Source: Saccharophagus sp. K07 (GTDB lineage Bacteria > Pseudomonadota > Gammaproteobacteria > Pseudomonadales > Cellvibrionaceae). Taken from it: DNA of 64,000 nucleotides. Below the pieces are notes generated by a model. The model searched no databases, had not been told where the DNA came from, and saw only the letters and a program-made list of their open reading frames with translations. The DNA lies in the NCBI RefSeq assembly GCF_014336955.1, contig NZ_QRAI01000001.1, forward strand, positions 62,001 to 126,000. Direction: 5' to 3'. Position 1 is the stretch's first letter. Each line of letters opens with the position of its first letter. Position numbers and translations under genes: made by a program. Shown here one piece after another: positions 46,755-56,822 of the stretch.

Positions 46755-47888
46755 ATGGATTTCGATAGTGTAGTCATTGGGGCTGGCGTGGTGGGCTTGG
46801 CGGTTGCAAGAGCCCTTGCCTGTTCAGGGCGCAGTGTGCTGGTTTTGGAGCGTCACAAATTCATCGGTCAGGAAACCAGTTCTCGCAATAGTGAAGTTAT
46901 TCATGCGGGGATTTATTATCCCAGCGGCAGTTTGAAAGCGCGTTTATGTGTGCGCGGGCGCGAACTCCTGTACAACTACTGCGATAGCCATAATGTCAGC
47001 TACAAGCGCGTAGGAAAATTAATTGTCGCGGCCGGCGATCATCAAAATACCGCGCTTGAACTAATTTACGAGAAGGGAAGGGCGAACGGTGTGGATGATC
47101 TTGAATTTATCGATCAGGATCGTTTAACCGAAATGGAGCCGGCATTGTGCGCGACAAAAGCTATCTTGTCGCCTTCCACAGGTATCATTAATAGCCATGA
47201 GCTTATGCTGGCTTATCAGGGCGATCTTGAGCGGCAGGGAGGCATCTTGGCGCTTTCCAGTCCGGTGATACAGGGAAAAGCGATCAGCGGCGGTTTTGAA
47301 CTGGAAATTGGTGGCGAAGAGAATTCCTTTATAAGCTGTCGGGAGTTGATCAACAGCGCCGGTTTGGGAGCGCAAGAGGTCAGTTCTCATATTAAAGGGA
47401 TTCCCGCAGATTCCATCCCAAAACTGTATTTGTCTCGCGGTTGCTATTTTTCGCTCGCCGGAAAATCCCCTTTTTCGCGCTTGATTTACCCTCTGCCCAA
47501 TAACGAAGGGCTGGGTGTGCATCTCACATTGGATCAAGCGGGAGTAGCGCGTTTTGGGCCAGACACGGAATGGGTCGATACTGTGGATTACACAGTAGAC
47601 CCGAGTCGGGGAGACGCGTTTTACCAAGCCATTCGGGAATATTATCCCGCTATTCGACGAGAGTCTCTGCATCCCAGCTATGCGGGCATCCGCCCCAAGA
47701 TTGTGGGGCCAGGGACAGCAGCGGGTGATTTTATTATTCAAAGCGAAGAGCTGCATTCTGTTCCGGGTTTTGTGGGATTGTATGGAATCGAATCCCCAGG
47801 ACTTACTGCATCCATGGCGATTGGCGAATATGTTTTGCAAAAGTTAGAAAAGCGAATCAATAGTTTTTCGGCAGAATTTCCAAATTGA
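46755..47888 (+). CDS. FAD-dependent oxidoreductase (DAO family, LhgO-like)
   Basis: A 377-aa flavoprotein with the dinucleotide fold VVIGAGVVGLAVARALA, the ETSSRNSEVIHAGIYYP motif typical of L-2-hydroxyglutarate oxidase relatives, and a C-terminal FAD-binding end (YGIESPGLTASMAIGEYV). In this operon it more likely oxidises a sugar or sugar acid than hydroxyglutarate; that is inference. ATG 46755 has GAAAGG upstream. It lies 51 bp after the cytidylyltransferase. Confidence 0.85.
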   Translation: MDFDSVVIGAGVVGLAVARALACSGRSVLVLERHKFIGQETSSRNSEVIHAGIYYPSGSLKARLCVRGRELLYNYCDSHNVSYKRVGKLIVAAGDHQNTALELIYEKGRANGVDDLEFIDQDRLTEMEPALCATKAILSPSTGIINSHELMLAYQGDLERQGGILALSSPVIQGKAISGGFELEIGGEENSFISCRELINSAGLGAQEVSSHIKGIPADSIPKLYLSRGCYFSLAGKSPFSRLIYPLPNNEGLGVHLTLDQAGVARFGPDTEWVDTVDYTVDPSRGDAFYQAIREYYPAIRRESLHPSYAGIRPKIVGPGTAAGDFIIQSEELHSVPGFVGLYGIESPGLTASMAIGEYVLQKLEKRINSFSAEFPN

Positions 47889-47922
47889 TATTTCCTTTTA
47901 AACGAGCATTTATAGGACGACT

Positions 47923-48966
47923 ATGAACATTTTGATTACCGGAAATCTCGGATATGTAGGGCCTTCTGTCATCAAACAACTTCGTGCGACTTTTCCCAAG
48001 GGGCGATTGGTCGGTTTAGATACAGGTTTTTTTGCTCACTGTTTGACAGGGGTGGATGTGTACCCTGATACCTTATTGAATGAACAATGGTATGGCGATA
48101 TTCGCAATATTAATATTGATATGCTAAGAGGATTTGATGCGGTAGTTCACTTGGCTGCTATCAGTAATGATCCCATGGGGAAAACCTTCGAAACTGTTAC
48201 AGACGAAATTAATTGTCGCTCCAGTATTCGCTTGGCAGAACTAGCTAAAGAAGCAGGTGTGAGAAATTACGTATTCGCCTCCAGCTGTAGCGTTTATGGT
48301 TTTGCGGAAGGCGGTCCCCGCAAGGAAGAAGACAGTCTCAACCCGCTCACAGCATACGCCAAATCCAAAATTGGAACAGAAGAAGGTGTTAAAAGTCTCG
48401 CATCGGATTCTTTTGTGGTTACGTGTTTGCGATTTGCAACTGCGTGTGGGTTCAGTGCGCGCACTCGTCTCGATCTCGTATTGAACGATTTTGTCGCGGG
48501 AGCCGTTGCCACTGGCGAAATCAGCATTCTGAGCGATGGCACGCCATGGCGCCCTTTAATTCACATCGACGATATGGCATTGGCCATCGAATGGGCAGTT
48601 GCTCGTTTGGCAGAAAATGGCGGTGCATTCCTTTCCATTAATGCCGGAAGCGATGAGTGGAATTATCAAGTAAAAGATCTGGCAGAGGCAGTTGCGCAAG
48701 TTGTTCCCGGAACTACTGTCTCTATTAATCCCGATGCAGTGCCGGACAAACGCTCATATCAAGTGAGTTTCGAAAAATTCCGCCAGCTTGCCCCCAATCA
48801 TCAACCGCGAGTGACACTGACTCAAGCCGTTGAAGGGCTCAAGGCTGGATTGGAAAAAATGCAATTTAAAGACGCCAATTTCCGCACATCTCAATATATT
48901 CGTTTGGTGGTACTAAAAGGGCATATGGCGACTCAGCGAGTCAACGACAGTCTTTATTGGCGTTAA
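47923..48966 (+). CDS. NAD-dependent epimerase/dehydratase (extended SDR)
   Basis: A 347-aa extended SDR. The cofactor loop is TGNLGYVGPSV, then VVHLAAISNDP, FASSCSVYGFAEGG and the catalytic YAKSK. It is typical of sugar-nucleotide epimerases, dehydratases or reductases, but does not read as CDP-glucose 4,6-dehydratase to me. Third gene of the operon, 34 bp after the flavoprotein and 14 bp before the epimerase. The exact reaction is unknown. Confidence 0.87.
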   Translation: MNILITGNLGYVGPSVIKQLRATFPKGRLVGLDTGFFAHCLTGVDVYPDTLLNEQWYGDIRNINIDMLRGFDAVVHLAAISNDPMGKTFETVTDEINCRSSIRLAELAKEAGVRNYVFASSCSVYGFAEGGPRKEEDSLNPLTAYAKSKIGTEEGVKSLASDSFVVTCLRFATACGFSARTRLDLVLNDFVAGAVATGEISILSDGTPWRPLIHIDDMALAIEWAVARLAENGGAFLSINAGSDEWNYQVKDLAEAVAQVVPGTTVSINPDAVPDKRSYQVSFEKFRQLAPNHQPRVTLTQAVEGLKAGLEKMQFKDANFRTSQYIRLVVLKGHMATQRVNDSLYWR

Positions 48967-48980
48967 TCAGGGAAGGGTAT

Positions 48981-49511
48981 ATGAAATTTCAAGAGACGAA
49001 ACTTGCCGGCGCCTATATTGTGGATCTCAATTTGCTTCAGGATGAACGAGGTTTTTTTTCACGTATTTTCTGTCGCAACGAATTTGAACAACACGGCTTG
49101 GTGTCAGATGTTGTGCAAGGAAATATGTCCTGGAATAGATCCAAGGGTACTTTGCGAGGGATGCACTTTCAATATAGCCCCTATCAAGAAACCAAATTTA
49201 TTCGCTGCGTTCGCGGTGCAATTTATGACGTGATTATAGATCTGCGCAAAGATTCGCCCACCTATAAACAATGGATTGGTGTGGAGCTTACGGCAGATAA
49301 CCGAACCGCATTATTTGTCCCGAAAGATTTTGCTCACGGATTTATTACCCTCCAGGATGATACAGAGGTGTTTTATCTTGTATCGCAGAGTTACCAACCC
49401 GGCTCTGAAGGTGGTATCCGTTGGAATGATCCACAATTCCAAATCGAATGGCCGCTTGAGCCAACCTGCATTTCTGCAAAAGACGCTGCTTGGCCTGATT
49501 ATGAAGGATAA
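48981..49511 (+). CDS. dTDP-4-dehydrorhamnose 3,5-epimerase-like protein (RmlC family)
   Basis: A 176-aa cupin of the RmlC family, with GVRG-like ERGFFSRIF, the catalytic-histidine motif GMHFQYSP, the VRGAIYDVIIDLRKDSPTY core, FAHGF and SEGGIRWNDP. ATG 48981 has AGGG upstream; the open frame begins 24 bp earlier inside the previous gene. Given a CDP-activating enzyme in the same operon, it may epimerise a CDP- rather than a dTDP-keto sugar. Confidence 0.88.
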   Translation: MKFQETKLAGAYIVDLNLLQDERGFFSRIFCRNEFEQHGLVSDVVQGNMSWNRSKGTLRGMHFQYSPYQETKFIRCVRGAIYDVIIDLRKDSPTYKQWIGVELTADNRTALFVPKDFAHGFITLQDDTEVFYLVSQSYQPGSEGGIRWNDPQFQIEWPLEPTCISAKDAAWPDYEG

Positions 49512-49516
49512 CCCAC

Positions 49517-50815
49517 ATGATTATCGTTGATACCGCACTTGCCAAATTAGCGGCAGAAAACAAACCCATTCGTCTGGCCATGATCGGAGCTGGATTTATG
49601 GGGCGTGGTGTAGCTCTGAATATTATTCAAAGCACTCCTGGAATTGATTTGGTTTGTATATCCAATCGCAATATTGATGGGGCCCGTCGCGCCTATTCTG
49701 AAGCGGGCGTCGATGACGTTGCTTTGGTCGAGACAGCCGCCCAATTGGAAGACGCAATCATGAGCGGTCGCAAAGCCGTTACGCAGAATGCGCTGGCGCT
49801 TTGCGAGGCCGACGGTATTGACGTAGTGCTTGAGGTTACAGGTGCGATTGAGTTCGGCGCAGAAGTTGCGTTAAAAGCAATAGAAAATAAAAAACATATA
49901 TTGCTGATGAATGCAGAGTTGGACAGCACGCTGGGCCCACTTTTGAAAACCAAGGCGGATAAAGCGGGTGTCGTGTTTACGAACGTCGACGGTGATCAGC
50001 CCGGTGTCATAGTCAACCTTTACCGTTTTGTTAAAGGGTTGGGTGTCAAACCCGTTTTGTGCGGCAATATCAAAGGATTGCAAGATCCTTATCGAAACCC
50101 CACCACGCAGCAGGAATTCGCGAAAAAATGGGGGCAAAAACCTCATATGGTGGCCTCCTTTGCCGACGGGTCAAAAATTTCTTTTGAACAGGCGATTGTT
50201 GCCAATGCCACAGGAATGACTGTTGCAAAACGCGGCATGTTGGGACCTACGGTACCGGCTGGTACTCCTATTGAAAAAACAGTTGAGCTTTACCCGCTCG
50301 AACATTTGGAAAATGGGCCGGGCATTGTGGATTATGTGGTGGGCGCAGTACCCAACGGCGGTGTTTTTGTTCTGGGTATGCATGATAATCCTCGACAGCA
50401 GCATTACCTGAATCTCTATAAAGTAGGCCCGGGCCCACTGTATTGTTTTTATAACCCTTACCACTTATGTCATTTTGAGGTTGGCAATACGGTTGCGCGT
50501 GCTGTGCTGTTCCACGATGCTGCGGTAGCTCCAATCGGTAAACCAATGGTGGATGTGGTGGCCACCGCTAAGACAGATTTGAAGGCTGGGGATACTATCG
50601 ACGGAATCGGCTGGTACATGACCTACGGTCAGGCGGAAAACGCAGATGTGGTGTTTCGCGACCGGCTATTGCCAATGGGGTTGGCGGAAGGGTGTATATT
50701 AAAACGCGACGTTCCAAAAGATCAGGTTCTGACGTACGACGATGTGGAATTGCCTCCGGGCAGGTTGTGCGATCAACTGCGCGCGGAGCAAAACGCACTT
50801 TTTTTTGCGGATTAA
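49517..50815 (+). CDS. homoserine-dehydrogenase-like oxidoreductase with SAF domain
   Basis: A 432-aa protein. The N-terminal Rossmann domain (IRLAMIGAGFMGRGVALNII) and central EVTGAIEFGAEVA resemble homoserine dehydrogenase; the C-terminal part (about 345-430, DLKAGDTIDGIGWYMTYGQ, LKRDVPKDQVLTYDDVELP) is a SAF domain as in sialic acid and altronate enzymes. It is the fifth gene of the nucleotide-sugar operon, 5 bp after the RmlC homologue. A role in making an unusual sugar or a sugar-acid decoration is inferred from position. Confidence 0.85.
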   Translation: MIIVDTALAKLAAENKPIRLAMIGAGFMGRGVALNIIQSTPGIDLVCISNRNIDGARRAYSEAGVDDVALVETAAQLEDAIMSGRKAVTQNALALCEADGIDVVLEVTGAIEFGAEVALKAIENKKHILLMNAELDSTLGPLLKTKADKAGVVFTNVDGDQPGVIVNLYRFVKGLGVKPVLCGNIKGLQDPYRNPTTQQEFAKKWGQKPHMVASFADGSKISFEQAIVANATGMTVAKRGMLGPTVPAGTPIEKTVELYPLEHLENGPGIVDYVVGAVPNGGVFVLGMHDNPRQQHYLNLYKVGPGPLYCFYNPYHLCHFEVGNTVARAVLFHDAAVAPIGKPMVDVVATAKTDLKAGDTIDGIGWYMTYGQAENADVVFRDRLLPMGLAEGCILKRDVPKDQVLTYDDVELPPGRLCDQLRAEQNALFFAD

Positions 50816-50897
50816 ATTGGAAGGAAACGCGATCTCTCTCGGGGATGGAATTTACCGGGTGAGATAGCGTTGTAACCGAACATTGGATTTAGTTTAT

Positions 50898-51968
50898 ATG
50901 CTGACCTTACCTGCATTACGTTATCCAGTTTATTTTGTTAGCAAGGAGCTACATAGGTTTAAAGATCTCATCGACAATGGTGGGCTTGTTGCGAATAGTG
51001 AAGAGGCATTTAAGCGATGCATGTCTGGCGCTGACGTATGGTCAGTGCAGAGTTATGTCCTGTTGAAGCAACGAGGTCTGGATATTTATTTGACGGATCA
51101 TTATGTACCTGATGCGATTTGTGTTGTGCCGCATAATTTTTTGATGGTACGGGATCTGCCGTTTAATAGTTACGTTGTTGCCTGTCGTACCGACTCGGCA
51201 CGCCCAGCAATATGTGAAATACGTTCAGTGATGAATCCATTGGCAATAGTCGATTCGGACGATCACTTTTTACCGCATTGGCCGCAACCCATTTTGATTC
51301 CGCGGGATAGAACGCGAGGTAGTCGAGTGGAGAATTTGGATTTCAAAGGGCATCCGCGTAACTTGGCAGGACCCTTCAAAACGCCGGAATTTTTAGCTAG
51401 TTTGCGCGAAATTGGAATGCAGTTTTTATTCGATAGTAATGCGGCTGTCGAACAGGTAGATCCTCGCAATCAATTTCTGTCCTGGGCCGATTATTCACAA
51501 AGTGATGTGGTCTTAGCTGTTCGCAATCTCACTGAATATGATTTTGGCTTAAAACCGGCCGTCAAGCTGGTTAACTCTTGGATGGCAGGGGTGCCTGCGA
51601 TACTAGGACCTGAACCGGCATATCAAGCGCTGCGTAAATCGGAATTGGATTATATCGAGGTTATCACAGCCGAAGATGCGTTACGGGAGTTGAAGCGTTT
51701 GAAGGAGAATCCATCACTCTATCAACAGATGGTGGAAAATGGACTGCAGCGAGCCAAGGAGTGCTCTGCTGATGTTGTGGCTCAAGCGTGGTACCAATTT
51801 TTGAATGGCCCGGTAACGCAGGGGTACGAAAGATGGAGGCAGGCGGGATGGATGGATAGAAAGATCGGTCGTCCTGTTCGTTTTTTCTTGCGAGCTATAA
51901 AGCATAAACAAAACGAAAAGCATCATTGTTATCGCCGTGATAATGGGTATAGGCCTGTGCCCGGCTAA
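50898..51968 (+). CDS. putative glycosyltransferase, 356 aa
   Basis: A cytoplasmic protein not matching a family I can name with confidence. The C-terminal half has GT-B-like features (SDVVLAVRNL, KLVNSWMAGVPAILGPEPAY with a nucleotide-sugar-binding look, then a helical tail NPSLYQQMVENGLQRA). ATG 50898 is preferred over TTG 50883. It lies 82 bp after the SAF gene and 83 bp before a GT4 gene, which supports a sugar-transfer role in the locus. Confidence 0.7.
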   Translation: MLTLPALRYPVYFVSKELHRFKDLIDNGGLVANSEEAFKRCMSGADVWSVQSYVLLKQRGLDIYLTDHYVPDAICVVPHNFLMVRDLPFNSYVVACRTDSARPAICEIRSVMNPLAIVDSDDHFLPHWPQPILIPRDRTRGSRVENLDFKGHPRNLAGPFKTPEFLASLREIGMQFLFDSNAAVEQVDPRNQFLSWADYSQSDVVLAVRNLTEYDFGLKPAVKLVNSWMAGVPAILGPEPAYQALRKSELDYIEVITAEDALRELKRLKENPSLYQQMVENGLQRAKECSADVVAQAWYQFLNGPVTQGYERWRQAGWMDRKIGRPVRFFLRAIKHKQNEKHHCYRRDNGYRPVPG

Positions 51969-52051
51969 TCTTAATCATTCTCCTGAATTGATTTGGCATC
52001 ACTATTGCATTGCGCCCGCTATTGGCGCCTCGATAAATTGAAAACGACAAT

Positions 52052-53251
52052 ATGATTAAAAAACTCTTAATCGTGCAATACGGTGGCGACTTCAAGGAGG
52101 CTTACCAGAAGATTCGCTCTGGAGCGCCGGAGTTTTACGCTAATCAGCGATATTCAATCGAAGCGGTTGTCCGCCTGAAAGAATATGTAGGGGAGGTGAC
52201 GACACTTTGTTGTCATTCTGAGGGCGCCTACTCAGAAATTCTTGAGCCCGGTGTTCGTGCCATTGGCGTAGGCGCGACGGAAGCTGATGGATATCCAGTT
52301 ACCATCGAAAAAACAATTGCAACTCTCGAAAATTACCAGCCGGATTATGTGGTTCTCCGCACGCCGGCAACCGCTATCTTGCGCTGGTTGCGTAAGAAAA
52401 AAATCCCTGCATCACTCATTCTGGCAGATTCATTTAACGGTTCATCTCTGGGGGATCGAATCCGCTACTTGCAGCTTGCTTGGGAATGCAACCATTCCAA
52501 CGTTCGATGGATAGGAAATCACGGCGTCGGCGCATGCCTGTCCTTGAAAAAAATAGGTATTAACGCCGCTAAAATTGTTCCGTGGGACTGGCCTGTTTCG
52601 GTTGATCCGTCTCGTTTTCCGCCGAAGAGGTTGCAAATCATTGGCAACCCTAGATTGCTGTATGTCGGCGCTATATCAGAAGACAAAGGCGTAACTGATT
52701 GTATCGAAGCCGTTGCCCATTTACGCAAATTGGGTCAAGAGGTGGCATTGGATATTTGTGGCAAAGGCAATGTAGAGGAGTGTAGGGAGTTTGCGCAGCG
52801 ATACGGTGTGGCGGATGCAGTTAACTTTTGTGGATTGTTACCCAATACAGAAGTCATTTCCCGTATGGCCGGTGCCGATGTTGTAATTGTACCCAGTCGC
52901 AAATCTTATCCTGAAGGCTTCCCCAAAACCATTAATGAGGCTTTGTGCTCGCGTTCGCCACTGATTGTTTCCGATCATCCAATATTCGCTCGAGTGTTGA
53001 AAAATCGGGCTAACGCGATGGTGTTTCAGTCTGGTTCGGCGATTTCGTTGGCGCAGAGTGTAATGGAACTGCTGGGCGATCCTGCGCTTTATGCGCATCT
53101 CTCAGAAAATGCCATGGCAACCTGGCGGAGTTTGCAGATCTCCATGAAATGGGGAAAACTCCTGGAAAACATCGTGTTAGGCACGCAAGATGCACAAAGT
53201 CAGGTGTCCTCCAGTCGGTTGGATTCCGGTCAGTATAACCTGGCCGAGTGA
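52052..53251 (+). CDS. glycosyltransferase family 4
   Basis: A 399-aa GT-B enzyme: IVQYGGDFKEAYQKI at the N-terminus, LLYVGAISEDKGVTDCIEA, DICGKGNVEE, and the donor site GFPKTINEALCSRSPLIVSD. It is the last gene of the plus-strand run that starts at 45930, and its 3' end overlaps the convergent flippase gene by 22 bp. Sugar specificity unknown. Confidence 0.9.
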   Translation: MIKKLLIVQYGGDFKEAYQKIRSGAPEFYANQRYSIEAVVRLKEYVGEVTTLCCHSEGAYSEILEPGVRAIGVGATEADGYPVTIEKTIATLENYQPDYVVLRTPATAILRWLRKKKIPASLILADSFNGSSLGDRIRYLQLAWECNHSNVRWIGNHGVGACLSLKKIGINAAKIVPWDWPVSVDPSRFPPKRLQIIGNPRLLYVGAISEDKGVTDCIEAVAHLRKLGQEVALDICGKGNVEECREFAQRYGVADAVNFCGLLPNTEVISRMAGADVVIVPSRKSYPEGFPKTINEALCSRSPLIVSDHPIFARVLKNRANAMVFQSGSAISLAQSVMELLGDPALYAHLSENAMATWRSLQISMKWGKLLENIVLGTQDAQSQVSSSRLDSGQYNLAE

Positions 53252-54621
53252 AGTGACGCGGTGGCCGAAGAGGCTAGTGAGGATTGGTCTAAATTCAAGC
53301 TAAAGCTGGCAGCTGCGAATCCCGCGATCAATAGCAAAAACAGCAATTCCCATTTTATTGATATCCAACCGGAATTGGCGATAAACGCTAAGGTGATGGC
53401 ATAGCCAGTCAAATAGCCAAGTCCAGAGCCGATCAGCATCCCAAATATGCCAGCAACGTGATAGCCAATAATTAATCCCAAAATGTTGCACGTTGCCAGC
53501 GTGCAGACTGTAAAAAAGTGGATGCGGGTTTTTCCCTGGGCAAGCAGCGCGTTTTGATAGATTTGCGGCAAGGTGCGGATTGCGCCGTTGATCGCCAGGA
53601 TTGTGAGCACCTGTCCTGCGAAGGCGTAGCGGTCATCGTAGAGAATCTCAATAATGAAGACCGATAAAAGCGATACAATCCCGAACATAGGGATTGTGAC
53701 AGCCATGAGAATGGTGCGCAGTCGAATCAGCATGAATTGGAGTTTATTAGGGTCCTCCCGATGAACGCGAGATAGAGTAGGAAACAAAACGCTACTCATA
53801 AAACGTTCTACCAATTCTCCAAAAATCCATGCAATAGTCCCGGCAATGGCGATCATTGCCAAGATCGTCGTAGACACAAAATGCCCCTCGATCAGCCTTA
53901 CTCCCTGGCCGCTGAAGAAGGTAAATATAGTGCTCCAGAAGACCCATTTGCCGAAGTGAAATATCTGTTTGGCGAAAGCCGGGTCCCAACACAAACGATG
54001 CTTGTGATCCTTCAGCAATACATGTCCAAGTAGCAACTCCATCGCGCAGCCGACCCAGCTGCCAATTGCTAAAGCCCATACGGACTCCAGAATTAATGCG
54101 AGTACAATCATTGAGATGATGCAGACCACTTGCCCTATTAATTGCATGATCATGATCTGCTTCACTTTCAATTCCCGCTCTGCGAGAACGAAGTCAACTG
54201 CGCGGAATCCGCTTATAACCGCGCTGAAGCCACAAAAACAGAGTAAGGGGAAAAGTAGATCTTCGCCGTAGAACCGCGATGCGGGATACGCAAGCAAACA
54301 CAGTGCAATCCATAGCACAAACCCGCGAATGATTTGCATTGTCCAGGCGGTATTAAGAAAGTCGGGATTGGTGGCGTTTTTGGCTTGAATGATCGCGGGT
54401 CTAATCCCGAGGTCGCTGAACATGGTGGAGGCGATAACAAAGACATTGACCAAAGCCATCAGGCCAAAGGCTTCCGGGAAAAGAAGCCGGGTCAAAATCA
54501 GGTTGCTGACCAGTTGAAGTGCCTTTTGACTGCCAAAGCCCGCGGCGATCCAAAAACTCCCTGAATAGATCCTGCGTTTCAACTCCGAACCCTGGCGCAG
54601 GCGCTTCAATATGGTTAGCAT
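53230..54621 (-). CDS. Wzx-type oligosaccharide flippase (PST family)
   Basis: A 463-aa inner-membrane protein with about 12-14 hydrophobic helices and the MATE/Wzx N-terminus (SGSFWIAAGFGSQKALQLVS, LILTRLLFPEAFGLMALVNV split at the loop). It would flip undecaprenyl-linked repeat units to the periplasm for the polymerase. It is transcribed opposite to most of the locus, apart from the acyltransferase upstream. C-terminal 25 residues are polar and overlap the GT4 gene end. Confidence 0.9.
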   Translation of the reverse strand: MLTILKRLRQGSELKRRIYSGSFWIAAGFGSQKALQLVSNLILTRLLFPEAFGLMALVNVFVIASTMFSDLGIRPAIIQAKNATNPDFLNTAWTMQIIRGFVLWIALCLLAYPASRFYGEDLLFPLLCFCGFSAVISGFRAVDFVLAERELKVKQIMIMQLIGQVVCIISMIVLALILESVWALAIGSWVGCAMELLLGHVLLKDHKHRLCWDPAFAKQIFHFGKWVFWSTIFTFFSGQGVRLIEGHFVSTTILAMIAIAGTIAWIFGELVERFMSSVLFPTLSRVHREDPNKLQFMLIRLRTILMAVTIPMFGIVSLLSVFIIEILYDDRYAFAGQVLTILAINGAIRTLPQIYQNALLAQGKTRIHFFTVCTLATCNILGLIIGYHVAGIFGMLIGSGLGYLTGYAITLAFIANSGWISIKWELLFLLLIAGFAAASFSLNLDQSSLASSATASLHSARLY

Positions 54622-54770
54622 CTATAACACTAAATCTCTGTGACTAAGTTGTCGGTGAGCGCCGTTTACGTGCTTCTCTCGAAGAGAATTCATTGGAGCG
54701 TAGTGTATTGCGTTCTGATGAACGAGGCGAGAATTTTTTAGGGCTAGCCAATAGATTTTTGTGGTGGTTA

Positions 54771-56822
54771 CTAACTTTGGTGGTCTAACGTGACTTTTTG
54801 CACAGGTTGATCATTGAATAACCTTAATATCTTATCGACAAGAATTGCGGAACCCCGTCGATTTAGATGGTCGTCATCATAATAAAGGGGGCTGCCATCG
54901 GTTTGAGCTCGACAGATATTAAGTAATGTATCGCACAGAAAATCCGCAGGATTAACTAAAGCAATATTATCTCCTTGGATGCGCTCCATGAGTTCGAGGA
55001 TAAAGCGATTTCGCTTTAAATAGATGGGATAGTCTGTGTTGATTTCGTTCGGTATTGAACCGTGTTGTAAATAGTGCATGAAATTGTAGGTGGGCACATC
55101 CCATCCGACTTCTGGAACAGGTTTTACCAAAACAAGCCGCTTGGACGCTTGGGCAAGGGATTTGATGTGTTTTTCAATAATCGTTGCAGCCGCTTCAGGA
55201 GTATTAGAGCGTACGCCATTGACCAGAACGTAATTTTCGCGGGGCGCGTTTGCCTTTTCGATTCCACCGCGTTGGTTATCGAAGAAAACGCTATCAAGAT
55301 AGCCATCGATAGGTGCAATACTGAAACTCCATCTTGCAATCAGAATTGTGGTTGCCTGATTGGCTTCCAAATAATTCAAGACGACTTTTTGAGAGCTGTC
55401 ACAGTCGCTCAACTTGGATGCGTGGCCAGCATTTCCTATAAACCCCGGAATAACATGGCAATTCCAGTTGATAATATACACACCCTTTTTGTGACTTTGG
55501 ATGAGCTGTTGGTTCAATGGATAAAGCAGCATTCCAGCATGAGAATCGCCGATCAGAGCGACTATTTCATTTGCATTCGGCGCACCGAATTCACAGAGTT
55601 CAACGCCAGGAGCGTTTGCCAAAGTGTTTTTGTGTGGGCAGATTGCCTTGTCCGAATCGCGTTCTATTTCAATAGCTGCTAAAACTTCTTCACTGAAACG
55701 GAATTTCATTCCGTGACTGAATTTCGCCGCTATGGCAAACACCAGTAGTAGTATGGCAGCAGAGCCACAATACAAGTAAACCTTGGTTGAAGGCAGTTTC
55801 TTTTTGTGGCGGAATGGTACTTCAATAAATTTCCAGCTGAGATAGGCGAGAGCGAAGCTCAACAGGATCAGAAGGATGTAAAAAGTAAAGTCCGGTTCGC
55901 ACTGGCATCTCAGGCGTGCGAAGGCAAATATGGGCTGATGCCAGAGATACAGGCTATAACTAATTAAGCCTATGGCAACCAATGGTTTGGCAGACAGAAG
56001 CTTGCCTGTGATCGTGTGTTGCGAAAAGCAAATGATAAAGGCTGTTCCAAGAACAACAGGGACCGCAGCCAAACCAGGAAAGGGAACTTTGTGATCAAGG
56101 AAAAATATGGAGCTTAGCAAAAAAAGCAGGCCAATTACGGAAAGGCCTTCCCGAACAATAGGGTTCTTGGGGAGGGCTTGTGTGTAGTAAGTCAAATAAA
56201 TTGCACACAAGGATCCAATTAAAAGCTCCCATGCGCGAGAGGTAATCAAATAGAAGGCGGCGCCTTGATTGCTCCTCACCAAATGCTGAGCCAGAGTAAG
56301 GCTGGCTGCGGCGAATAAAATAAGGAAGAGGACCAGTCTGTTTTTGCGAAAACGAAACAGAAACAACAGTAGGAGCGGAAAAAATATATAAAACTGCTCT
56401 TCAACAGAAAGGCTCCAGGTATGCAAAAGAGGATTGAGTTCTGCGGCCGAGTCAAAATATCCGGTGTTTCTCCAAAAATAGATGTTGGAAACGAATAGAA
56501 ATGTCGCTGCAAGAGCTGCCCCAAAGTGATCCAATGTTTGAGGTGGGAGCCAATTAAAAGCCGCTACGGATGAGACGACAGATACCGCTATGAGTGCCGG
56601 AATGATTCTGCGGATGCGACGTTCGTAGAATTTGCTAATTGAGATGGTCTGCGATTGTTCCAGTTCGCGCAGGAGCAAAAAGGTGATGAGATATCCGCTT
56701 ATGACGAAAAAAATATCAACCCCAACGAAGCCACCGCTTACCAGGGTAAAGCCCGCGTGATAAAAGACAACGGGCAGCACGGCTACGGATCTTAAACCAT
56801 CGATCTCGGGGCGGTAGAACAT
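54771..56822 (-). CDS. OafA/YrhL-type acyltransferase with SGNH domain
   Basis: A 683-aa membrane O-acyltransferase. The N-terminal acyltransferase-3 domain (about 1-350) begins FYRPEIDGLRSVAVLPVVFY with ten hydrophobic helices. A periplasmic SGNH-like domain (about 400-675) carries the serine motif IGDSHAGM and a C-terminal DDDHLN with Asp/His. Proteins of this layout O-acetylate polysaccharides. GAAGGA precedes ATG 56822. It may decorate the locus polymer. Confidence 0.92.
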   Translation of the reverse strand: MFYRPEIDGLRSVAVLPVVFYHAGFTLVSGGFVGVDIFFVISGYLITFLLLRELEQSQTISISKFYERRIRRIIPALIAVSVVSSVAAFNWLPPQTLDHFGAALAATFLFVSNIYFWRNTGYFDSAAELNPLLHTWSLSVEEQFYIFFPLLLLFLFRFRKNRLVLFLILFAAASLTLAQHLVRSNQGAAFYLITSRAWELLIGSLCAIYLTYYTQALPKNPIVREGLSVIGLLFLLSSIFFLDHKVPFPGLAAVPVVLGTAFIICFSQHTITGKLLSAKPLVAIGLISYSLYLWHQPIFAFARLRCQCEPDFTFYILLILLSFALAYLSWKFIEVPFRHKKKLPSTKVYLYCGSAAILLLVFAIAAKFSHGMKFRFSEEVLAAIEIERDSDKAICPHKNTLANAPGVELCEFGAPNANEIVALIGDSHAGMLLYPLNQQLIQSHKKGVYIINWNCHVIPGFIGNAGHASKLSDCDSSQKVVLNYLEANQATTILIARWSFSIAPIDGYLDSVFFDNQRGGIEKANAPRENYVLVNGVRSNTPEAAATIIEKHIKSLAQASKRLVLVKPVPEVGWDVPTYNFMHYLQHGSIPNEINTDYPIYLKRNRFILELMERIQGDNIALVNPADFLCDTLLNICRAQTDGSPLYYDDDHLNRRGSAILVDKILRLFNDQPVQKVTLDHQS

